Assembly (NCBI RefSeq): GCF_003610895.1
Contig: NZ_MCAS01000001.1
Location: 609,480 to 673,479, forward strand
DNA length: 64,000 nt
Reading direction: 5' to 3'
From: Paraburkholderia fungorum
Lineage (GTDB): Bacteria; Pseudomonadota; Gammaproteobacteria; Burkholderiales; Burkholderiaceae
Shown: positions 44,384 through 53,828 of the stretch, one piece after another
Layout: each line of letters begins with the position of its first letter
Position numbering within the stretch: position 1 is the stretch's first letter
Made by a program: the position numbers and the translations under genes
Notes under the pieces: generated by a model
Told to the model about the DNA's origin: nothing
The model's input: the letters and a program-made list of their open reading frames with translations, nothing else
The model's database searches: none

Positions 44384-44977
44384 ATGAAGAAGGAAGAACA
44401 AGCGCCCGGGCTTGCCCCTGATACGCGTGAGCGCATTCTGCGGACGGCCAGCGAACTTTTCTATCGGGAAGGCACGCGTGCAGTTGGCGTCGACCTTATC
44501 GTGGCGCGGGCGGGTGTCGCCAAGACGAGCCTCTATCGTCATTTCGGGACGAAAGATGAACTGATCGAAGCTTTTCTTCACCTTGAGGATGAGGACTTCT
44601 GGCAGCATTGGGATGCGGTTGCCGCACAGCACAAAGGCGCGCCGCGTGCGGAACTGGACGCACAACTCCAATGGATTGGCGAACGCATTGCGCGTCCGGG
44701 TTATCGCGGCTGCCCGCAGATCAACATCGCCGCGGAATATGCGGACGAGAATCACCCGGCCCGCAAGGTCGCGGTGGCGCACAAGCAAGAACTGCGACGG
44801 CGACTCACGGATCTGGCGCGAGCCTTGCGCGTGGAAGGCCCGGAGACTTTTGCTTTACGGCTGGGCACGGTCATCGACGGCGCACTCAGTAGCGGACAGG
44901 CGCTGCACACAGCGGGGCCCGCACGGTTCCTGCAGGAACTGGCGCAGATACTGATTCCGAAGAAAACGAGGAAGTGA
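44384..44977 (+). CDS. TetR-family repressor
   Basis: 197 residues. HTH: TRERILRTASELFYREGTRA, then VGVDLIVARAGVAKTSLYRH; a ligand domain follows (PGYRGCPQINIAAEYADENH). ATG at 44384 follows GAGGTTGA. Divergent from the saccharopine-dehydrogenase/PEP-mutase pair, with a twin inverted repeat between them. It is expected to repress that pair and itself until an inducer binds. Confidence 0.92.
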   Translation: MKKEEQAPGLAPDTRERILRTASELFYREGTRAVGVDLIVARAGVAKTSLYRHFGTKDELIEAFLHLEDEDFWQHWDAVAAQHKGAPRAELDAQLQWIGERIARPGYRGCPQINIAAEYADENHPARKVAVAHKQELRRRLTDLARALRVEGPETFALRLGTVIDGALSSGQALHTAGPARFLQELAQILIPKKTRK

Positions 44978-45094
44978 CCCACGCATCCTGCTGCGGACGT
45001 TCAGCTATGATGCTCCGTTCCACCGGTCGCAAGCTACAGCACCTGCAACCGGTGCTTCAAGATCAATCGTCGCGTTGCGAAAGGGGAATCTTCG

Positions 45095-45994
45095 ATGGCT
45101 ATTCAACGAACCGGCCACAGGTACCGTGATACGGCTACAGGCAAGACTATCGATGTCTGGTTTCCCGCTTCCGGCACCGGCAAGAAGCGCGGCTGCCTCG
45201 CTGAGAAAGCCGGCGTTATTGCGGGAGATTTTGTCGATGTGGTGATCGAGTCGCTTGAAGCTCCTCCGGTTTCGACGGAAGAAGCCTATCTGCGTTTGCA
45301 CCTGCTTTCCGAGCGATCCGTAAAACCCAACGAGATCAATCTCGACGGTATTTTCGGCCTCCTGCCCAATGTTGCCTGGACATCCGCCGGCCCCGTTTTC
45401 CCAGTGAATCTCGACGATCTCCGGGACCGGGTAGCAGGCGAGCACCATCATCTAACGGTGTCGTCGGTCGATAAATTCCCGCGGATGACGGACTACGTCG
45501 TGCCGGAAGGCGTGCGGGTTGCCGACGCGGATCGCGTGAGACTCGGTGCCCACCTGGCAAGTGGCACAACGGTGATGCATGAAGGATTCGTCAACTTCAA
45601 TGCGGGCACGCTTGGCGAGTCGATGGTTGAAGGCCGCGTGACGCCGGGCGTTACAGTCGGCAAAAATTCGGACGTCGGCGCCGGCTCATCCATCATGGGC
45701 ACGCTCTCAGGCGGGGGCAAAAGCAGGAACTCCATCGGCGAACGCAGCCTGCTAGGAGCGAACGCAGGAATAGGGATTTCACTTGGAGACGAGTGTATTG
45801 TCGAAGCCGGTCTTTACGTCACGGCCGGTACGAAGGTGAAGATGCCCGATGGCACCGTCGTGTCGGCAAGACAGCTGTCCGGTCAATCGGGCCTGTTATT
45901 CCGCCGGAACAGTCAGACCGGAGCGGTCGAAGTACTGCCAACCGATTCCTCCCGCTGGGGTGGACTGAATACGAGCTTGCATAGCAACGACTGA
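45095..45994 (+). CDS. dapD: DapD-type tetrahydrodipicolinate N-succinyltransferase, actinobacterial type
   Basis: 299 residues. The left-handed beta-helix block is strongly like the mycobacterial Dap[103 protein letters not shown]. This is the fold that succinylates tetrahydrodipicolinate in lysine/DAP synthesis. Proteobacteria normally carry a shorter, different DapD. ATG at 45095 follows AAGGGGA. It stands alone. It may be a second DapD or a paralogue acting on another amine. Confidence 0.85.
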   Translation: MAIQRTGHRYRDTATGKTIDVWFPASGTGKKRGCLAEKAGVIAGDFVDVVIESLEAPPVSTEEAYLRLHLLSERSVKPNEINLDGIFGLLPNVAWTSAGPVFPVNLDDLRDRVAGEHHHLTVSSVDKFPRMTDYVVPEGVRVADADRVRLGAHLASGTTVMHEGFVNFNAGTLGESMVEGRVTPGVTVGKNSDVGAGSSIMGTLSGGGKSRNSIGERSLLGANAGIGISLGDECIVEAGLYVTAGTKVKMPDGTVVSARQLSGQSGLLFRRNSQTGAVEVLPTDSSRWGGLNTSLHSND

Positions 45995-46067
45995 GTAGCG
46001 TCAGTCTTCCGCACGAGCCCTGACTTGATAGCGTGTTACGGAAAAACCTGATCGGACGAAACTCAGC

Positions 46068-46310
46068 ATGCCAGAAGAATATCTTTTCGATGTCTTTGGT
46101 CAGATCATTGCGGTCACCAGGAACAATGATGCCTGGACGGCTTTCCATCTCGGCCAGGAAGGTAAGCGCCGTCGTGCTGAGTTCGAGATACCTTCGTTCG
46201 TCGCAGCGAATGAATTGGAACAGTATCTCGACGATCTATTTCATGAAGATGCCACGCCATCGCGTCCGTGCGTCGTGCAACTTCGCGCAAACCAGGGCTC
46301 CATCCGTTAG
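46068..46310 (+). CDS. Small DUF7661-like protein
   Basis: 80 residues: MPEEYLFDVFGQIIAVTRNN, a GQEGKRRRA segment, and an acidic ELEQYLDDLFHED end. It resembles short proteins of the DUF7661 type (FDVFG...V...GNEGKRR...ELEQYLADL). No signal peptide or membrane segment. Function unknown. It follows the DapD-like gene by 73 bp. Confidence 0.65.
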   Translation: MPEEYLFDVFGQIIAVTRNNDAWTAFHLGQEGKRRRAEFEIPSFVAANELEQYLDDLFHEDATPSRPCVVQLRANQGSIR

Positions 46311-46471
46311 TGCAATCGCGTGACCATCCTCCTGGATAACCTGGCGCTCAGCATGTAACTAACCGTATTAATACAAGGTGTCAGGTAACAGTCAGGATGG
46401 TGAGTTACCGCACACAGGTGGGTGCCTGCCAGGTGTAGTTTGTCAGGGAGACATTTGAATCGAGAAATGAC

Positions 46472-47302
46472 GTGGCACTCACCGACATGCAGGATCGCAT
46501 CAACCGTGCGGTGTGGAGCAGCCGCAGTGGGCGCAACGGGTTCGCCGTGGCAAGCGGCTGGACCGATTCTGGCGAGGCCGCGGCTTTCTCCTGGGTGGCA
46601 CAACAGGTGCAACACCAGCCGATTCTCGATGTGGGCGTGGGCGGCGGCAGAACCGTCGCCTTGCTGACGGCGATAAGCAACGACTACACCGCAGTCGACT
46701 ACACGCCCGAAATGGTCACGATTTGCCGCCGTAACCATCCGGGCATCCGCGTGCAACAGATGGATGCTCGCGACATGTCGGTCTTTCCAGATGAGAGCTT
46801 TGAGCTGGTCGTATTCAGCTACAACGGCATCGACGCGGTGGATTACCCTGGGCGCCGCGCCATCTTGCGGGAGTTCGCCCGCGTGCTGAAGCCGGGCGGC
46901 CTGGCACTGTTTTCGGCCCACAACCTGTACGGCCCGAGCTACCGTGAAAACCCGCTGCATCTTCTACGCAGGCCTAACCTGTCGGCAAATCCGATTTCAG
47001 TCTGTATCGATGTTGCGAGGATCGGATATTCGCTGACAATCGGCACCGTCAATTACCTGCGCTACTCGCCTCTCAATCATGAATTCGACGGTTACGCGAT
47101 CCGGGTCTGCGCCGCGCACGAATTCGGCATCGTTATCATGTACACCGATATGAATACGCAGTGCCGCCAGCTTGCCGAAGTGGGTCTGCACACAGAAGCG
47201 GTGTTCGGAAACGCGACAGGGCGGCACATGCAAGAGGGTGACGATGTGAGGAACGATTCATGGTTCCACTTCATCGCGCGCAAGGTTGTGGCACGCTCGT
47301 AG
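46472..47302 (+). CDS. SAM-dependent class I methyltransferase
   Basis: 276 residues. Motif I ILDVGVGGGR (51-60), then DYTPEMVTICRRNHPGIRVQ, DARDMSVFPDESFELVVFSY and ILREFARVLKPGGLALFSAH, a standard class I order. The start is GTG at 46472; ATG at 46487 is an alternative. Substrate unknown. No partner gene is evident; the next gene downstream is a truncated flavoprotein. Confidence 0.82.
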   Translation: MALTDMQDRINRAVWSSRSGRNGFAVASGWTDSGEAAAFSWVAQQVQHQPILDVGVGGGRTVALLTAISNDYTAVDYTPEMVTICRRNHPGIRVQQMDARDMSVFPDESFELVVFSYNGIDAVDYPGRRAILREFARVLKPGGLALFSAHNLYGPSYRENPLHLLRRPNLSANPISVCIDVARIGYSLTIGTVNYLRYSPLNHEFDGYAIRVCAAHEFGIVIMYTDMNTQCRQLAEVGLHTEAVFGNATGRHMQEGDDVRNDSWFHFIARKVVARS

Positions 47303-47370
47303 CAGGTCCACGACAGACGAGCCGCCCAGCGGCAATTGGATCGACTCCATGCGAGTGGTACGATGATCGC

Positions 47371-47387
47371 GCCGCCGCGCGGGCGGC
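47371..47387 (+). terminator. GC-rich hairpin after the methyltransferase gene
   Basis: GCCGCC-GCGCG-GGCGGC forms a 6-bp stem, followed within 7 nt by CTGCTTTTC. It is 68 bp past the methyltransferase stop. A modest Rho-independent terminator candidate. Confidence 0.35.
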
Positions 47388-47493
47388 AAGCTGCTTTTCT
47401 CGGGTGTGGATTGACCACCACTCATCGTCAGCGAAACCGCAGCCTCTTTCGACACCACAGGGTCGCGCTCAGGTCGCTTAAAGGAATCTCTCT

Positions 47494-47991
47494 TTGATCT
47501 ATGACGTCGTGATTGCCGGCGCCGGCCCCGTCGGCCTGTTTCTGGCTTGTGAGTTGCGCCTCGCGGATCTCAACGTATTAGTGCTGGAGCAAGCCGAAGA
47601 TCCGGGGTCTCCGCTGAAGCGGCTTCCGTTCGGCATGCGCGGCCTTTCTGCACCCACCATCGAAGCGTTTTACCGTCGCGGCTTGTTAAACGAAATTGCT
47701 GCGCCCCAACCCGCGAAAAATGACTCGGCCGGCAGCAGCGCTTCGACTGCCGGGCAAGGGGCGCAACAGCCGCGCCGTCAGGTCGGTCACTTCGCCGGCA
47801 TCCCTTTCGACGATGACAACATCGATACCGCGAAGTGGTCATATCGCCTGCCAGGTCCGGCCGGTACCAGCATGGCGGCGGATATGGAACACATCGAGTC
47901 CGTGCTCGCGGCTCGCGCAAACGCGATGGGGGTCGAAATCAGGCGTGGCCTCTGTGTCGAAGACCTCGACGAAGCGCGTCAATCTGCCTGA
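47494..47991 (+). pseudogene. Truncated FAD-dependent aromatic monooxygenase
   Basis: 165 codons from TTG 47494 (AAGGA upstream). It starts with a perfect FAD fold, VVIAGAGPVGLFLACELRLA, and RLPFGMRGLSAPTIEAFYRR, as in the PHBH/TetX family. It stops after GVEIRRGLCVEDLDEARQSA. Full members are about 500 residues and need the GDAAH motif and substrate domain, which are missing. The LysR gene begins 10 bp later, so the rest has been deleted rather than shifted out of frame. Very likely non-functional. Confidence 0.75.
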
Positions 47992-48000
47992 GCCCGACTC

Positions 48001-48942
48001 ATGGATATCCGCCAGCTCAAATATTTCGTTGCAATCGTGGATTGCGGCAGCCTCTCGAAGGCGGCCGAACAGCTTTGCGTGGCTCAGCCTTCGCTCAGCC
48101 AGCAGGTCGCCGGACTCGAAACCGAGCTCAAAGCGACACTGCTGCTGCGCAGCCACCAGGGCGTCCAGCCGACCGAAGCCGGTCGTGCACTCTATCTTCG
48201 CGCTCGCGACGTGCTTCGCCAGGTGGCGCAGATTCCCCTTGCGGTACGCGTAAACGGCACGGAATCCGGGCAGGTTGCGATCGGTTTGCCGACCAGTGTC
48301 GCCGTGGTGTTCGCGCTGCCCATATTCGACTATGTACGGCGTCACTATCCCGGCATCCGCCTGCAGATCGTCGAAGGAATGAGCGGATACCTCGCCGAAT
48401 TGATGGCGAACGGCCGGCTCGATATGGCCATCCTGTTTCGCGAATCGGAAACGCGAGGCGTCTCGGTATCTCCGCTTTTCGAGGAGAACCTGTTTGTGTT
48501 CGGGCAGATCGCCGGCATCGGCCCGGCACAGGACGTATCGCTGCGCCAACTCGCGAACGTGCCGATGGTTCTGCCGAGCGAGGCGAACGGCTTGCGCGTG
48601 CTGATCGAGCGCGCCTTTGCCCGTGAAGGCATCGAGCCCGACGTCGTCGCCGATATCGACTCGCTGCCGACCATGCTCGCCATTGCGCGCCAAGGCGAAG
48701 TGGTGACGATCGTTTCGTCGGATGCGTTCGGGCGCAACGCCGCGGACCAGCATCTGATCCATCGGCTGATCGATCCGGAAATCAGCCGTCCCGTCGGCTT
48801 GTGTGTGCCAAATGCGCTGCCCACGAGCGCCGCGTCGCTGGCGATTCAGAAGGTCGTCACGCGCCTCGCGGCCGAGCTGGTCGAAAGCGGTGTCTGGTCC
48901 GGCGTGCTGCACCACAACGACGCCGGAACGGGAGAGATATAG
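48001..48942 (+). CDS. LysR-family regulator upstream of the permease/CoA-transferase/lyase operon
   Basis: 313 residues. HTH: MDIRQLKYFVAIVDCGSLSK, then CVAQPSLSQQVAGLETELK; effector domain of the Nac/Cbl-like kind (GQVAIGLPTSVA, MLAIARQGEVVTIVSS). It is 113 bp upstream of and parallel to the lactate-permease-like gene and probably controls that operon. Confidence 0.9.
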   Translation: MDIRQLKYFVAIVDCGSLSKAAEQLCVAQPSLSQQVAGLETELKATLLLRSHQGVQPTEAGRALYLRARDVLRQVAQIPLAVRVNGTESGQVAIGLPTSVAVVFALPIFDYVRRHYPGIRLQIVEGMSGYLAELMANGRLDMAILFRESETRGVSVSPLFEENLFVFGQIAGIGPAQDVSLRQLANVPMVLPSEANGLRVLIERAFAREGIEPDVVADIDSLPTMLAIARQGEVVTIVSSDAFGRNAADQHLIHRLIDPEISRPVGLCVPNALPTSAASLAIQKVVTRLAAELVESGVWSGVLHHNDAGTGEI

Positions 48943-49055
48943 GCGTCACCTATACCCGGTAGCTCCAATCGGTATTTCACGCCGAGACGGCGCGCGTCTA
49001 CATTGTGGCCTTCGCAGTCGATAAAAGACGCTCGCAAAGAGCCCGAAGGAGACGC

Positions 49056-50807
49056 ATGTATACCCAGGTTTTCGATCCCGTCGCGCATTCGATTGGGGCC
49101 TCCGCATTTTTCGCCGTACTGCCCCTCCTCACCCTGTTTGTTCTGCTCGGCGTCCTGCGTTTGCAGGCGCGGTGGGCGGCGCTCGCCTCGCTCGCCGTTT
49201 CGATGGCGGTCGCGATCTTCGTCTACGGGATGCCTGCCGGGCAGACAGCGAGTGGCGCGCTCGAAGGCGCCGCGATCGGGTTCTTTCCGATCATCTGGAT
49301 TGGCATCAACGCAATCTGGCTGTTCAAGCTGACTCAGGAAAGCGGGCACGCCGACGTGCTGCGGCGCGCGCTCGCCCGCGTCAGCGCCGACCAGCGCGTG
49401 CAAGCAGTGCTGATCGCGTTCTGCTTCGGCGCGCTGCTGGAAGCGCTGGCCGGCGGCGGCGCACCGGTGGCGATCTGCGCGGTGTTGCTGATCTCGATCG
49501 GTGTCGAGCCGTTGAAGGCCGCGGCGGTTTGCCTGATCGCGGATACGAGTCCGGTCGCGTTCGGCGCACTGGGTTTGCCCATTACCGTGCTCGCCAAGAT
49601 CACCCGGTTGCCGGTGCATGAGATCAGCGTGATGGTGGGACGGCAAACGCCCCTGCTGTCGCTCTTCATTCCGCTGATCCTCGTATTTATCGTCGACGGC
49701 CGGCGTGGGATAAAGGAAGTCTGGCCGCTCGCGCTGATTACCGGGGTCGTCTTCGCGTTCGCGCAGTTTGCGGGCTCGATGCTGCTGCCGGTCGAACTCG
49801 TCGATATCGTCGCGGCGCTGATCTGCGCAGGCGTTGCCGTCATGTTCCTGCGCGTCTGGTCGCCGGATGTGTTGCGCGCCGACCTGGCCGGCGCGCAAAC
49901 GGCCGCGGTGAGTTCCGCAGGCCATCAACGTCCCGACACGGGTCACGGTCTCGCGAGCACGTCGCACAGCGCCACCATGACCATGCCGATGCCGGGCTCC
50001 AGCACGCATTTCCATCACACCGCCGCACGCGGCAACGCACCCGCCGGCACCGCCCAGGCGGCCGATTCGCGCGCTGAACTTCTGCGCGCACTCGCGCCCT
50101 ACGCCGCCGTGATCCTCGTCGTTGCCGCGACGCAGATCGGTTTTATCGGCCATGCGCTGGGTGTCGTCACGTCGACGTTCGCATGGCCCGGCCTGCATGT
50201 GGGCGACCCGCACGGGGGTGCCGTATCGGCCACCAGCGCCAAGTTCGAATGGTTGCTTTCCGCCGGCTCGATCGTATTGATCGCCGGCCTGCTGTCCGCG
50301 CCCATCCTCAAGGTCAGCGCGCCCATTGCCGCCCGGACCTATCTGAAGAACCTGCATGAACTGCGCTGGGCGGTGTTCACCGTGTGCTGCGTGGTCGGCG
50401 TGGCCTACGTGATGAACCTGTCGGGCCAGATCGTGACGCTTGGCATCTGGGCAGCCAGAGCGGGCCCAGCCTTCGCACCGGTATCGCCGGTCCTCGGCTG
50501 GTTCGCGACGGCGCTCACCGGCTCGGATACGTCGGCAAATGCGCTGTTCGGCATGCTGCAACTCACCACCGCACATCACACCGGTCTGTCCGACATTCTG
50601 TTGACCGCCGCCAATACGTCGGGCGGTGTGGTTGGCAAGGCGATATCGCCGCAGAACCTCGCGGTCGGCGCGGTGGCTGTCGGCATGATGGGCAAGGAAG
50701 GAGTGCTGTTCCGACGCGTGGCCGGCTGGACGGTCCTGATGATCGCGGCGCTCAGCCTGCTGGTCTACCTCCAGTCCACGCCGGTGCTCGGCTGGATGGT
50801 GCCGTGA
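49056..50807 (+). CDS. L-lactate permease (LctP) family transporter
   Basis: 583 residues with about 13 hydrophobic segments. Family blocks: EGAAIGFFPIIWIGINAIWL, FCFGALLEALAGGGAPVAIC, FGALGLPITVLAKITRLPVH, and near the end NTSGGVVGKAISPQNLAVGA. A His/Met-rich cytoplasmic loop lies near residues 310-345. ATG at 49056 follows AAGGAG. LctP proteins import lactate or glycolate; with the CoA-transferase and CitE-like lyase next to it, the cargo may be another 2-hydroxy acid such as malate or citramalate. Confidence 0.88.
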   Translation: MYTQVFDPVAHSIGASAFFAVLPLLTLFVLLGVLRLQARWAALASLAVSMAVAIFVYGMPAGQTASGALEGAAIGFFPIIWIGINAIWLFKLTQESGHADVLRRALARVSADQRVQAVLIAFCFGALLEALAGGGAPVAICAVLLISIGVEPLKAAAVCLIADTSPVAFGALGLPITVLAKITRLPVHEISVMVGRQTPLLSLFIPLILVFIVDGRRGIKEVWPLALITGVVFAFAQFAGSMLLPVELVDIVAALICAGVAVMFLRVWSPDVLRADLAGAQTAAVSSAGHQRPDTGHGLASTSHSATMTMPMPGSSTHFHHTAARGNAPAGTAQAADSRAELLRALAPYAAVILVVAATQIGFIGHALGVVTSTFAWPGLHVGDPHGGAVSATSAKFEWLLSAGSIVLIAGLLSAPILKVSAPIAARTYLKNLHELRWAVFTVCCVVGVAYVMNLSGQIVTLGIWAARAGPAFAPVSPVLGWFATALTGSDTSANALFGMLQLTTAHHTGLSDILLTAANTSGGVVGKAISPQNLAVGAVAVGMMGKEGVLFRRVAGWTVLMIAALSLLVYLQSTPVLGWMVP

Positions 50808-50886
50808 TTGGCCTCGTCATTGCCGTGTTGCTCCGTACCGCGCGAAAAACCTGAGCACCTATTTTACGCATTGAAATAGCGAGGAT

Positions 50887-52062
50887 ATGCAGAAGATGAA
50901 TCATCCGCTGAACGACATCACGGTCGTCTCGATCGAACAGGCGATTGCCGCACCACTGGCAAGCCGGCATCTGGCCGATTGGGGTGCGCGTGTCATCAAG
51001 ATCGAGCGTCCGGAGGTCGGTGACTTCGCCCGCAACTACGATACCGCGATGGATGGCCTGTCGAGCCAGTTTGTCTGGGCCAACCGCTCGAAGGAGAGTC
51101 TCGCGCTCGACATCAAGACCGAGCGCGGGCAGGAGACGCTTGAAGCGCTGCTCGCCCGTGCCGACGTCTTTATCCAGAACCTGGCGCCCGGCGCGGCCGA
51201 GCGCCAGGGCCTTGACGCGAAGTCACTGGTGGCCCGTTTTCCACAACTGATCGCCTGCGACATTTCCGGATACGGGTCCGCCGGACCTTACAGCAACAAG
51301 AAGGCCTACGACCTGCTGGTGCAGTGCGAGACCGGCTTCCTGTCAATCAACGGCACGCCCGAGACGCCGTCGAAAAGCGGCCTCGCGATTGCCGACATCG
51401 CAACTGGCATGTACGCGCTGAACGGCATCCTGATGGGCTTGCATCAACGCTCGCGCACCGGCAAAGGCATGGCGTTCGAGGTCTCGCTGTTCGATGCGCT
51501 GACCGAGTGGATGAGCTATCCGGCGTACTACACGCGCGGCCGCGGCGAGCCGGTGCCGCGAAGCGGTGCCCGGCACGCCACGATTGCCCCGTACGGTCCG
51601 TTCGCGACTGGCGACGGCAAGACGGTTTTCTTCGGTATCCAGAACGAACGCGAGTGGCTCAGCTTCTGTACCGTCGTACTGGGCGACGCGGCTATCGCGG
51701 TCGAGCCGCGCTACGCTTCGAACGCTTTGCGAGTCGAGAATCGTGAGGCGCTGGAACAGGCGATTGAGCAGCGCTTCGCCGCGTGGAGCAGCGAGCAGGT
51801 GCTGGAACGGCTCGATCGCGCGGCGATTGCGAACGGCATGATGAACGACGTCGAGGCGCTCCTCGATCATCCACAATTGCGCGCGCGCAATCGCTACCGC
51901 AGTGTCGAAACGGAGCGTGGCGCCCAGGATATGTTCCTGCCGCCGGTCACGATCCCGGGGCTCGAACCGGTGATGGGTCCGGTGCCGGCGGTCGGCCAGC
52001 ATACCGAGGCCATTCTCGCGGAAATTGCAGCGGATACACACTCGCAATGGAGCGGCTCATGA
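50887..52062 (+). CDS. Class III (CaiB/BaiF) CoA-transferase
   Basis: 391 residues of family III CoA-transferases: SIEQAIAAPLASRHLADWGA, IKIERPEVGDFARNYD, and NKKAYDLLVQCETG with the catalytic Asp142. ATG at 50887 or 50896. It would move CoA from a donor thioester to an imported hydroxy-acid. The next gene, a CitE-like lyase, overlaps its stop (ATGA), so product and substrate are probably linked: activation then C-C cleavage. Confidence 0.88.
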   Translation: MQKMNHPLNDITVVSIEQAIAAPLASRHLADWGARVIKIERPEVGDFARNYDTAMDGLSSQFVWANRSKESLALDIKTERGQETLEALLARADVFIQNLAPGAAERQGLDAKSLVARFPQLIACDISGYGSAGPYSNKKAYDLLVQCETGFLSINGTPETPSKSGLAIADIATGMYALNGILMGLHQRSRTGKGMAFEVSLFDALTEWMSYPAYYTRGRGEPVPRSGARHATIAPYGPFATGDGKTVFFGIQNEREWLSFCTVVLGDAAIAVEPRYASNALRVENREALEQAIEQRFAAWSSEQVLERLDRAAIANGMMNDVEALLDHPQLRARNRYRSVETERGAQDMFLPPVTIPGLEPVMGPVPAVGQHTEAILAEIAADTHSQWSGS

Positions 52063-53033
52063 GTCGATACGAAGCGGATCCGCAGCGGCACCCACGCACC
52101 GCACGCACAACACGTACAACACGCACCGTGCTCGCCGTGCCTGGCCATCGCCTCAACATGCTGCAATCGGCGGCGGCTTGCGCGGCCGATGCCGTGTTCA
52201 TCGATCTTGAGGATGCCGTCCCGCTCGACAGGAAAGACGAGGCGCTCAGGACGGCCGTGCAGGCACTTGCCGAACTCGATTGGGGCAACAAGACCGTCAC
52301 GGTGAGGATCAACGCGAACGAGCGGGGCATCGACGAAAACGAAATCCGGACATTGACGGCCGAAGCACCGCGGCTCGATTCGATTCTCGTTCCGAAGGTG
52401 GAATCGGTGGACGTCGTTGCACAGGTGGAGCAGCTGTTGAGCGCTCGGCCCGGCTCATTCGCGCCGCTGGAGATCGAGGCGCTGATCGAGACCGCGCGCG
52501 GCCTGATGAATGTCGATAGCATTGCCGGCGCAAGTAGCCGGCTCACCGCGCTGCATTTCGGTGTCGGCGATTTTTCGGCGTCCATCGGTGCGCGCAACGT
52601 CGAGATCGGCGGCACGCATGCCGGCTATGCCGTCACGCTCAAGGATGAAACCGACCACTACACCGCCACACCGCTCGACCTCTGGACGTATCCGATGATG
52701 CGAATTCTGGTCGCCGCGCGCGCTTTCGGGCTGCGTGCGATAGATGGTCCATGTGGAGCGTTCCGTGACATGACGCTAACGCGAGCCTGGGCACTGAAAG
52801 CGGCGGCGATGGGTTATGACGGCAAGCAGGTCATCCATCCCGGGCAGATCGAGCCGACCCGTTCGGCATTCTCGCCGACCGACGATGAAGTGCGTGCCGC
52901 CCGCCGAACGGTAGAGGCGCTCGAAGCAGCGCAAGCCGCGGGCCTCGCAGCCATTTCGCTCGACGGCAAGCTGGTCGATTTCGCGAACGTACGGATGGCG
53001 CAGCGCATCCTTGCGATGGCGGAACGGGGTTAA
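52059..53033 (+). CDS. CitE-like (HpcH/HpaI family) hydroxyacyl-CoA lyase
   Basis: 324 residues with the CitE barrel blocks: RTVLAVPGHRLNMLQSAAAC, AVFIDLEDAVPLDRKDEA, VTVRINANERGIDENEI, ILVPKVES, EIEALIETARGLMNVDSIAG, GYDGKQVIHPGQI. The acid/metal residues in the DLEDAV and ALIET segments are present. Relatives are citramalyl-CoA, malyl-CoA or citryl-CoA lyases. Coupled to the CoA-transferase; the pair fits degradation of malate-, citramalate- or itaconate-type acids to acetyl-CoA plus a 2-oxoacid. Confidence 0.87.
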   Translation: MSRYEADPQRHPRTARTTRTTRTVLAVPGHRLNMLQSAAACAADAVFIDLEDAVPLDRKDEALRTAVQALAELDWGNKTVTVRINANERGIDENEIRTLTAEAPRLDSILVPKVESVDVVAQVEQLLSARPGSFAPLEIEALIETARGLMNVDSIAGASSRLTALHFGVGDFSASIGARNVEIGGTHAGYAVTLKDETDHYTATPLDLWTYPMMRILVAARAFGLRAIDGPCGAFRDMTLTRAWALKAAAMGYDGKQVIHPGQIEPTRSAFSPTDDEVRAARRTVEALEAAQAAGLAAISLDGKLVDFANVRMAQRILAMAERG

Positions 53034-53043
53034 GCAGACAACT

Positions 53044-53081
53044 GCGGAAGACGGTTCTATGCGAACAGCGCCCTCTTCCGC
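53044..53081. terminator. Inverted repeat between convergent genes
   Basis: GCGGAAGA (53044-53051) and TCTTCCGC (53074-53081) are perfect complements, placed between the lyase stop (53033) and the oxidoreductase stop (53094). Bidirectional terminator candidate with a 22-nt loop. Confidence 0.5.
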
Positions 53082-53093
53082 GCCGTTCATTGG

Positions 53094-53696
53094 CTATCCT
53101 AACTTGACGAGATTTAGCACCGGCAACGGGCCGCCGGGGATTTGAACCAACCGCCCCCCGCCTACGAGCGAACCCAGATCGATGCCGAAGAAGCCGAGTT
53201 GCCCGATCAGTCCGCTCACAGCCGATTTCGCATGCTCCTCATCTCCGGCGAAGAACAACACGCGATGTCCGCCGTCTGCCTGCGGATCGTCGGAGATCAG
53301 GTGCGCCGGCAGATGATTGAACGCCTTTACGACGCGTGCGCCCGGCACAAGCTCCGCGAATATTTCACTCGACGTCCTGCCATGCAATTCGGCCGCTTCG
53401 AACCGCGGCGCTTCGATCGGATTGTTCGCGTCGATCACGATGCGTCCACCGAAATCCGGCAGCCCGGCAAGGGCAGACGGCAGCTTCGACCAGTTCACCG
53501 CGACGAGGACGATGTCCTGCGCGGCCGCCTGTTCGCGCGTGCCCGGCGTGATGGAGGAGCCGAGTTCCCGCGCGAGGTCCACGAGTGAATCCGGGCCCCG
53601 GCTGTTCGAGATGATGGCTTTCAGGCCCTTGCGCGCCAGCGCCCTCGCGAACGCGGACCCGATGGCGCCTGCTCCGATGATACCGATGGTGCTCAT
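53094..53696 (-). CDS. NADPH-dependent F420 reductase-like oxidoreductase
   Basis: 200 residues. The N-terminal NADP fold MSTIGIIGAGAIGSAFARAL is followed by SRGPDSLVDLARELG, VLVAVNWSKLP, IVIDANNPIE and ARVVKAFNHLPAHLI, the pattern of the F420-dependent NADP reductase-like family (NAD_binding_F420). ATG at 53696 has AGGAG upstream. Bacteria of this group do not make F420, so it is more likely a NADPH-dependent oxidoreductase of unknown substrate. Divergent from a LysR gene. Confidence 0.85.
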   Translation of the reverse strand: MSTIGIIGAGAIGSAFARALARKGLKAIISNSRGPDSLVDLARELGSSITPGTREQAAAQDIVLVAVNWSKLPSALAGLPDFGGRIVIDANNPIEAPRFEAAELHGRTSSEIFAELVPGARVVKAFNHLPAHLISDDPQADGGHRVLFFAGDEEHAKSAVSGLIGQLGFFGIDLGSLVGGGRLVQIPGGPLPVLNLVKLG

Positions 53697-53828
53697 AACG
53701 ATGCTCCTGGTGAAAGGTGATGAATCAGGTGAATCAGCTGACAGAACCCGCCGGCCTCTGCGCCGGCAGAAGGGAAAGGACGCGTGACGTTCATTCCCCA
53801 AGGCTGCATGAGCGAATCTTGCTGCCTT

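Noticed and set aside
45095..45994. Generic serine acetyltransferase or other hexapeptide transferase
   Set aside because: Long runs such as [12 protein letters not shown] and [10 protein letters not shown] match actinobacterial DapD specifically, and the N-terminal domain fits it as well.
48846..50579. Long minus-strand open frame opposite the lactate permease gene
   Set aside because: It is 577 codons but rich in Arg, Gln, Asp and His with no family pattern. It is antisense to a clear LctP gene; long antisense frames are expected at this G+C.
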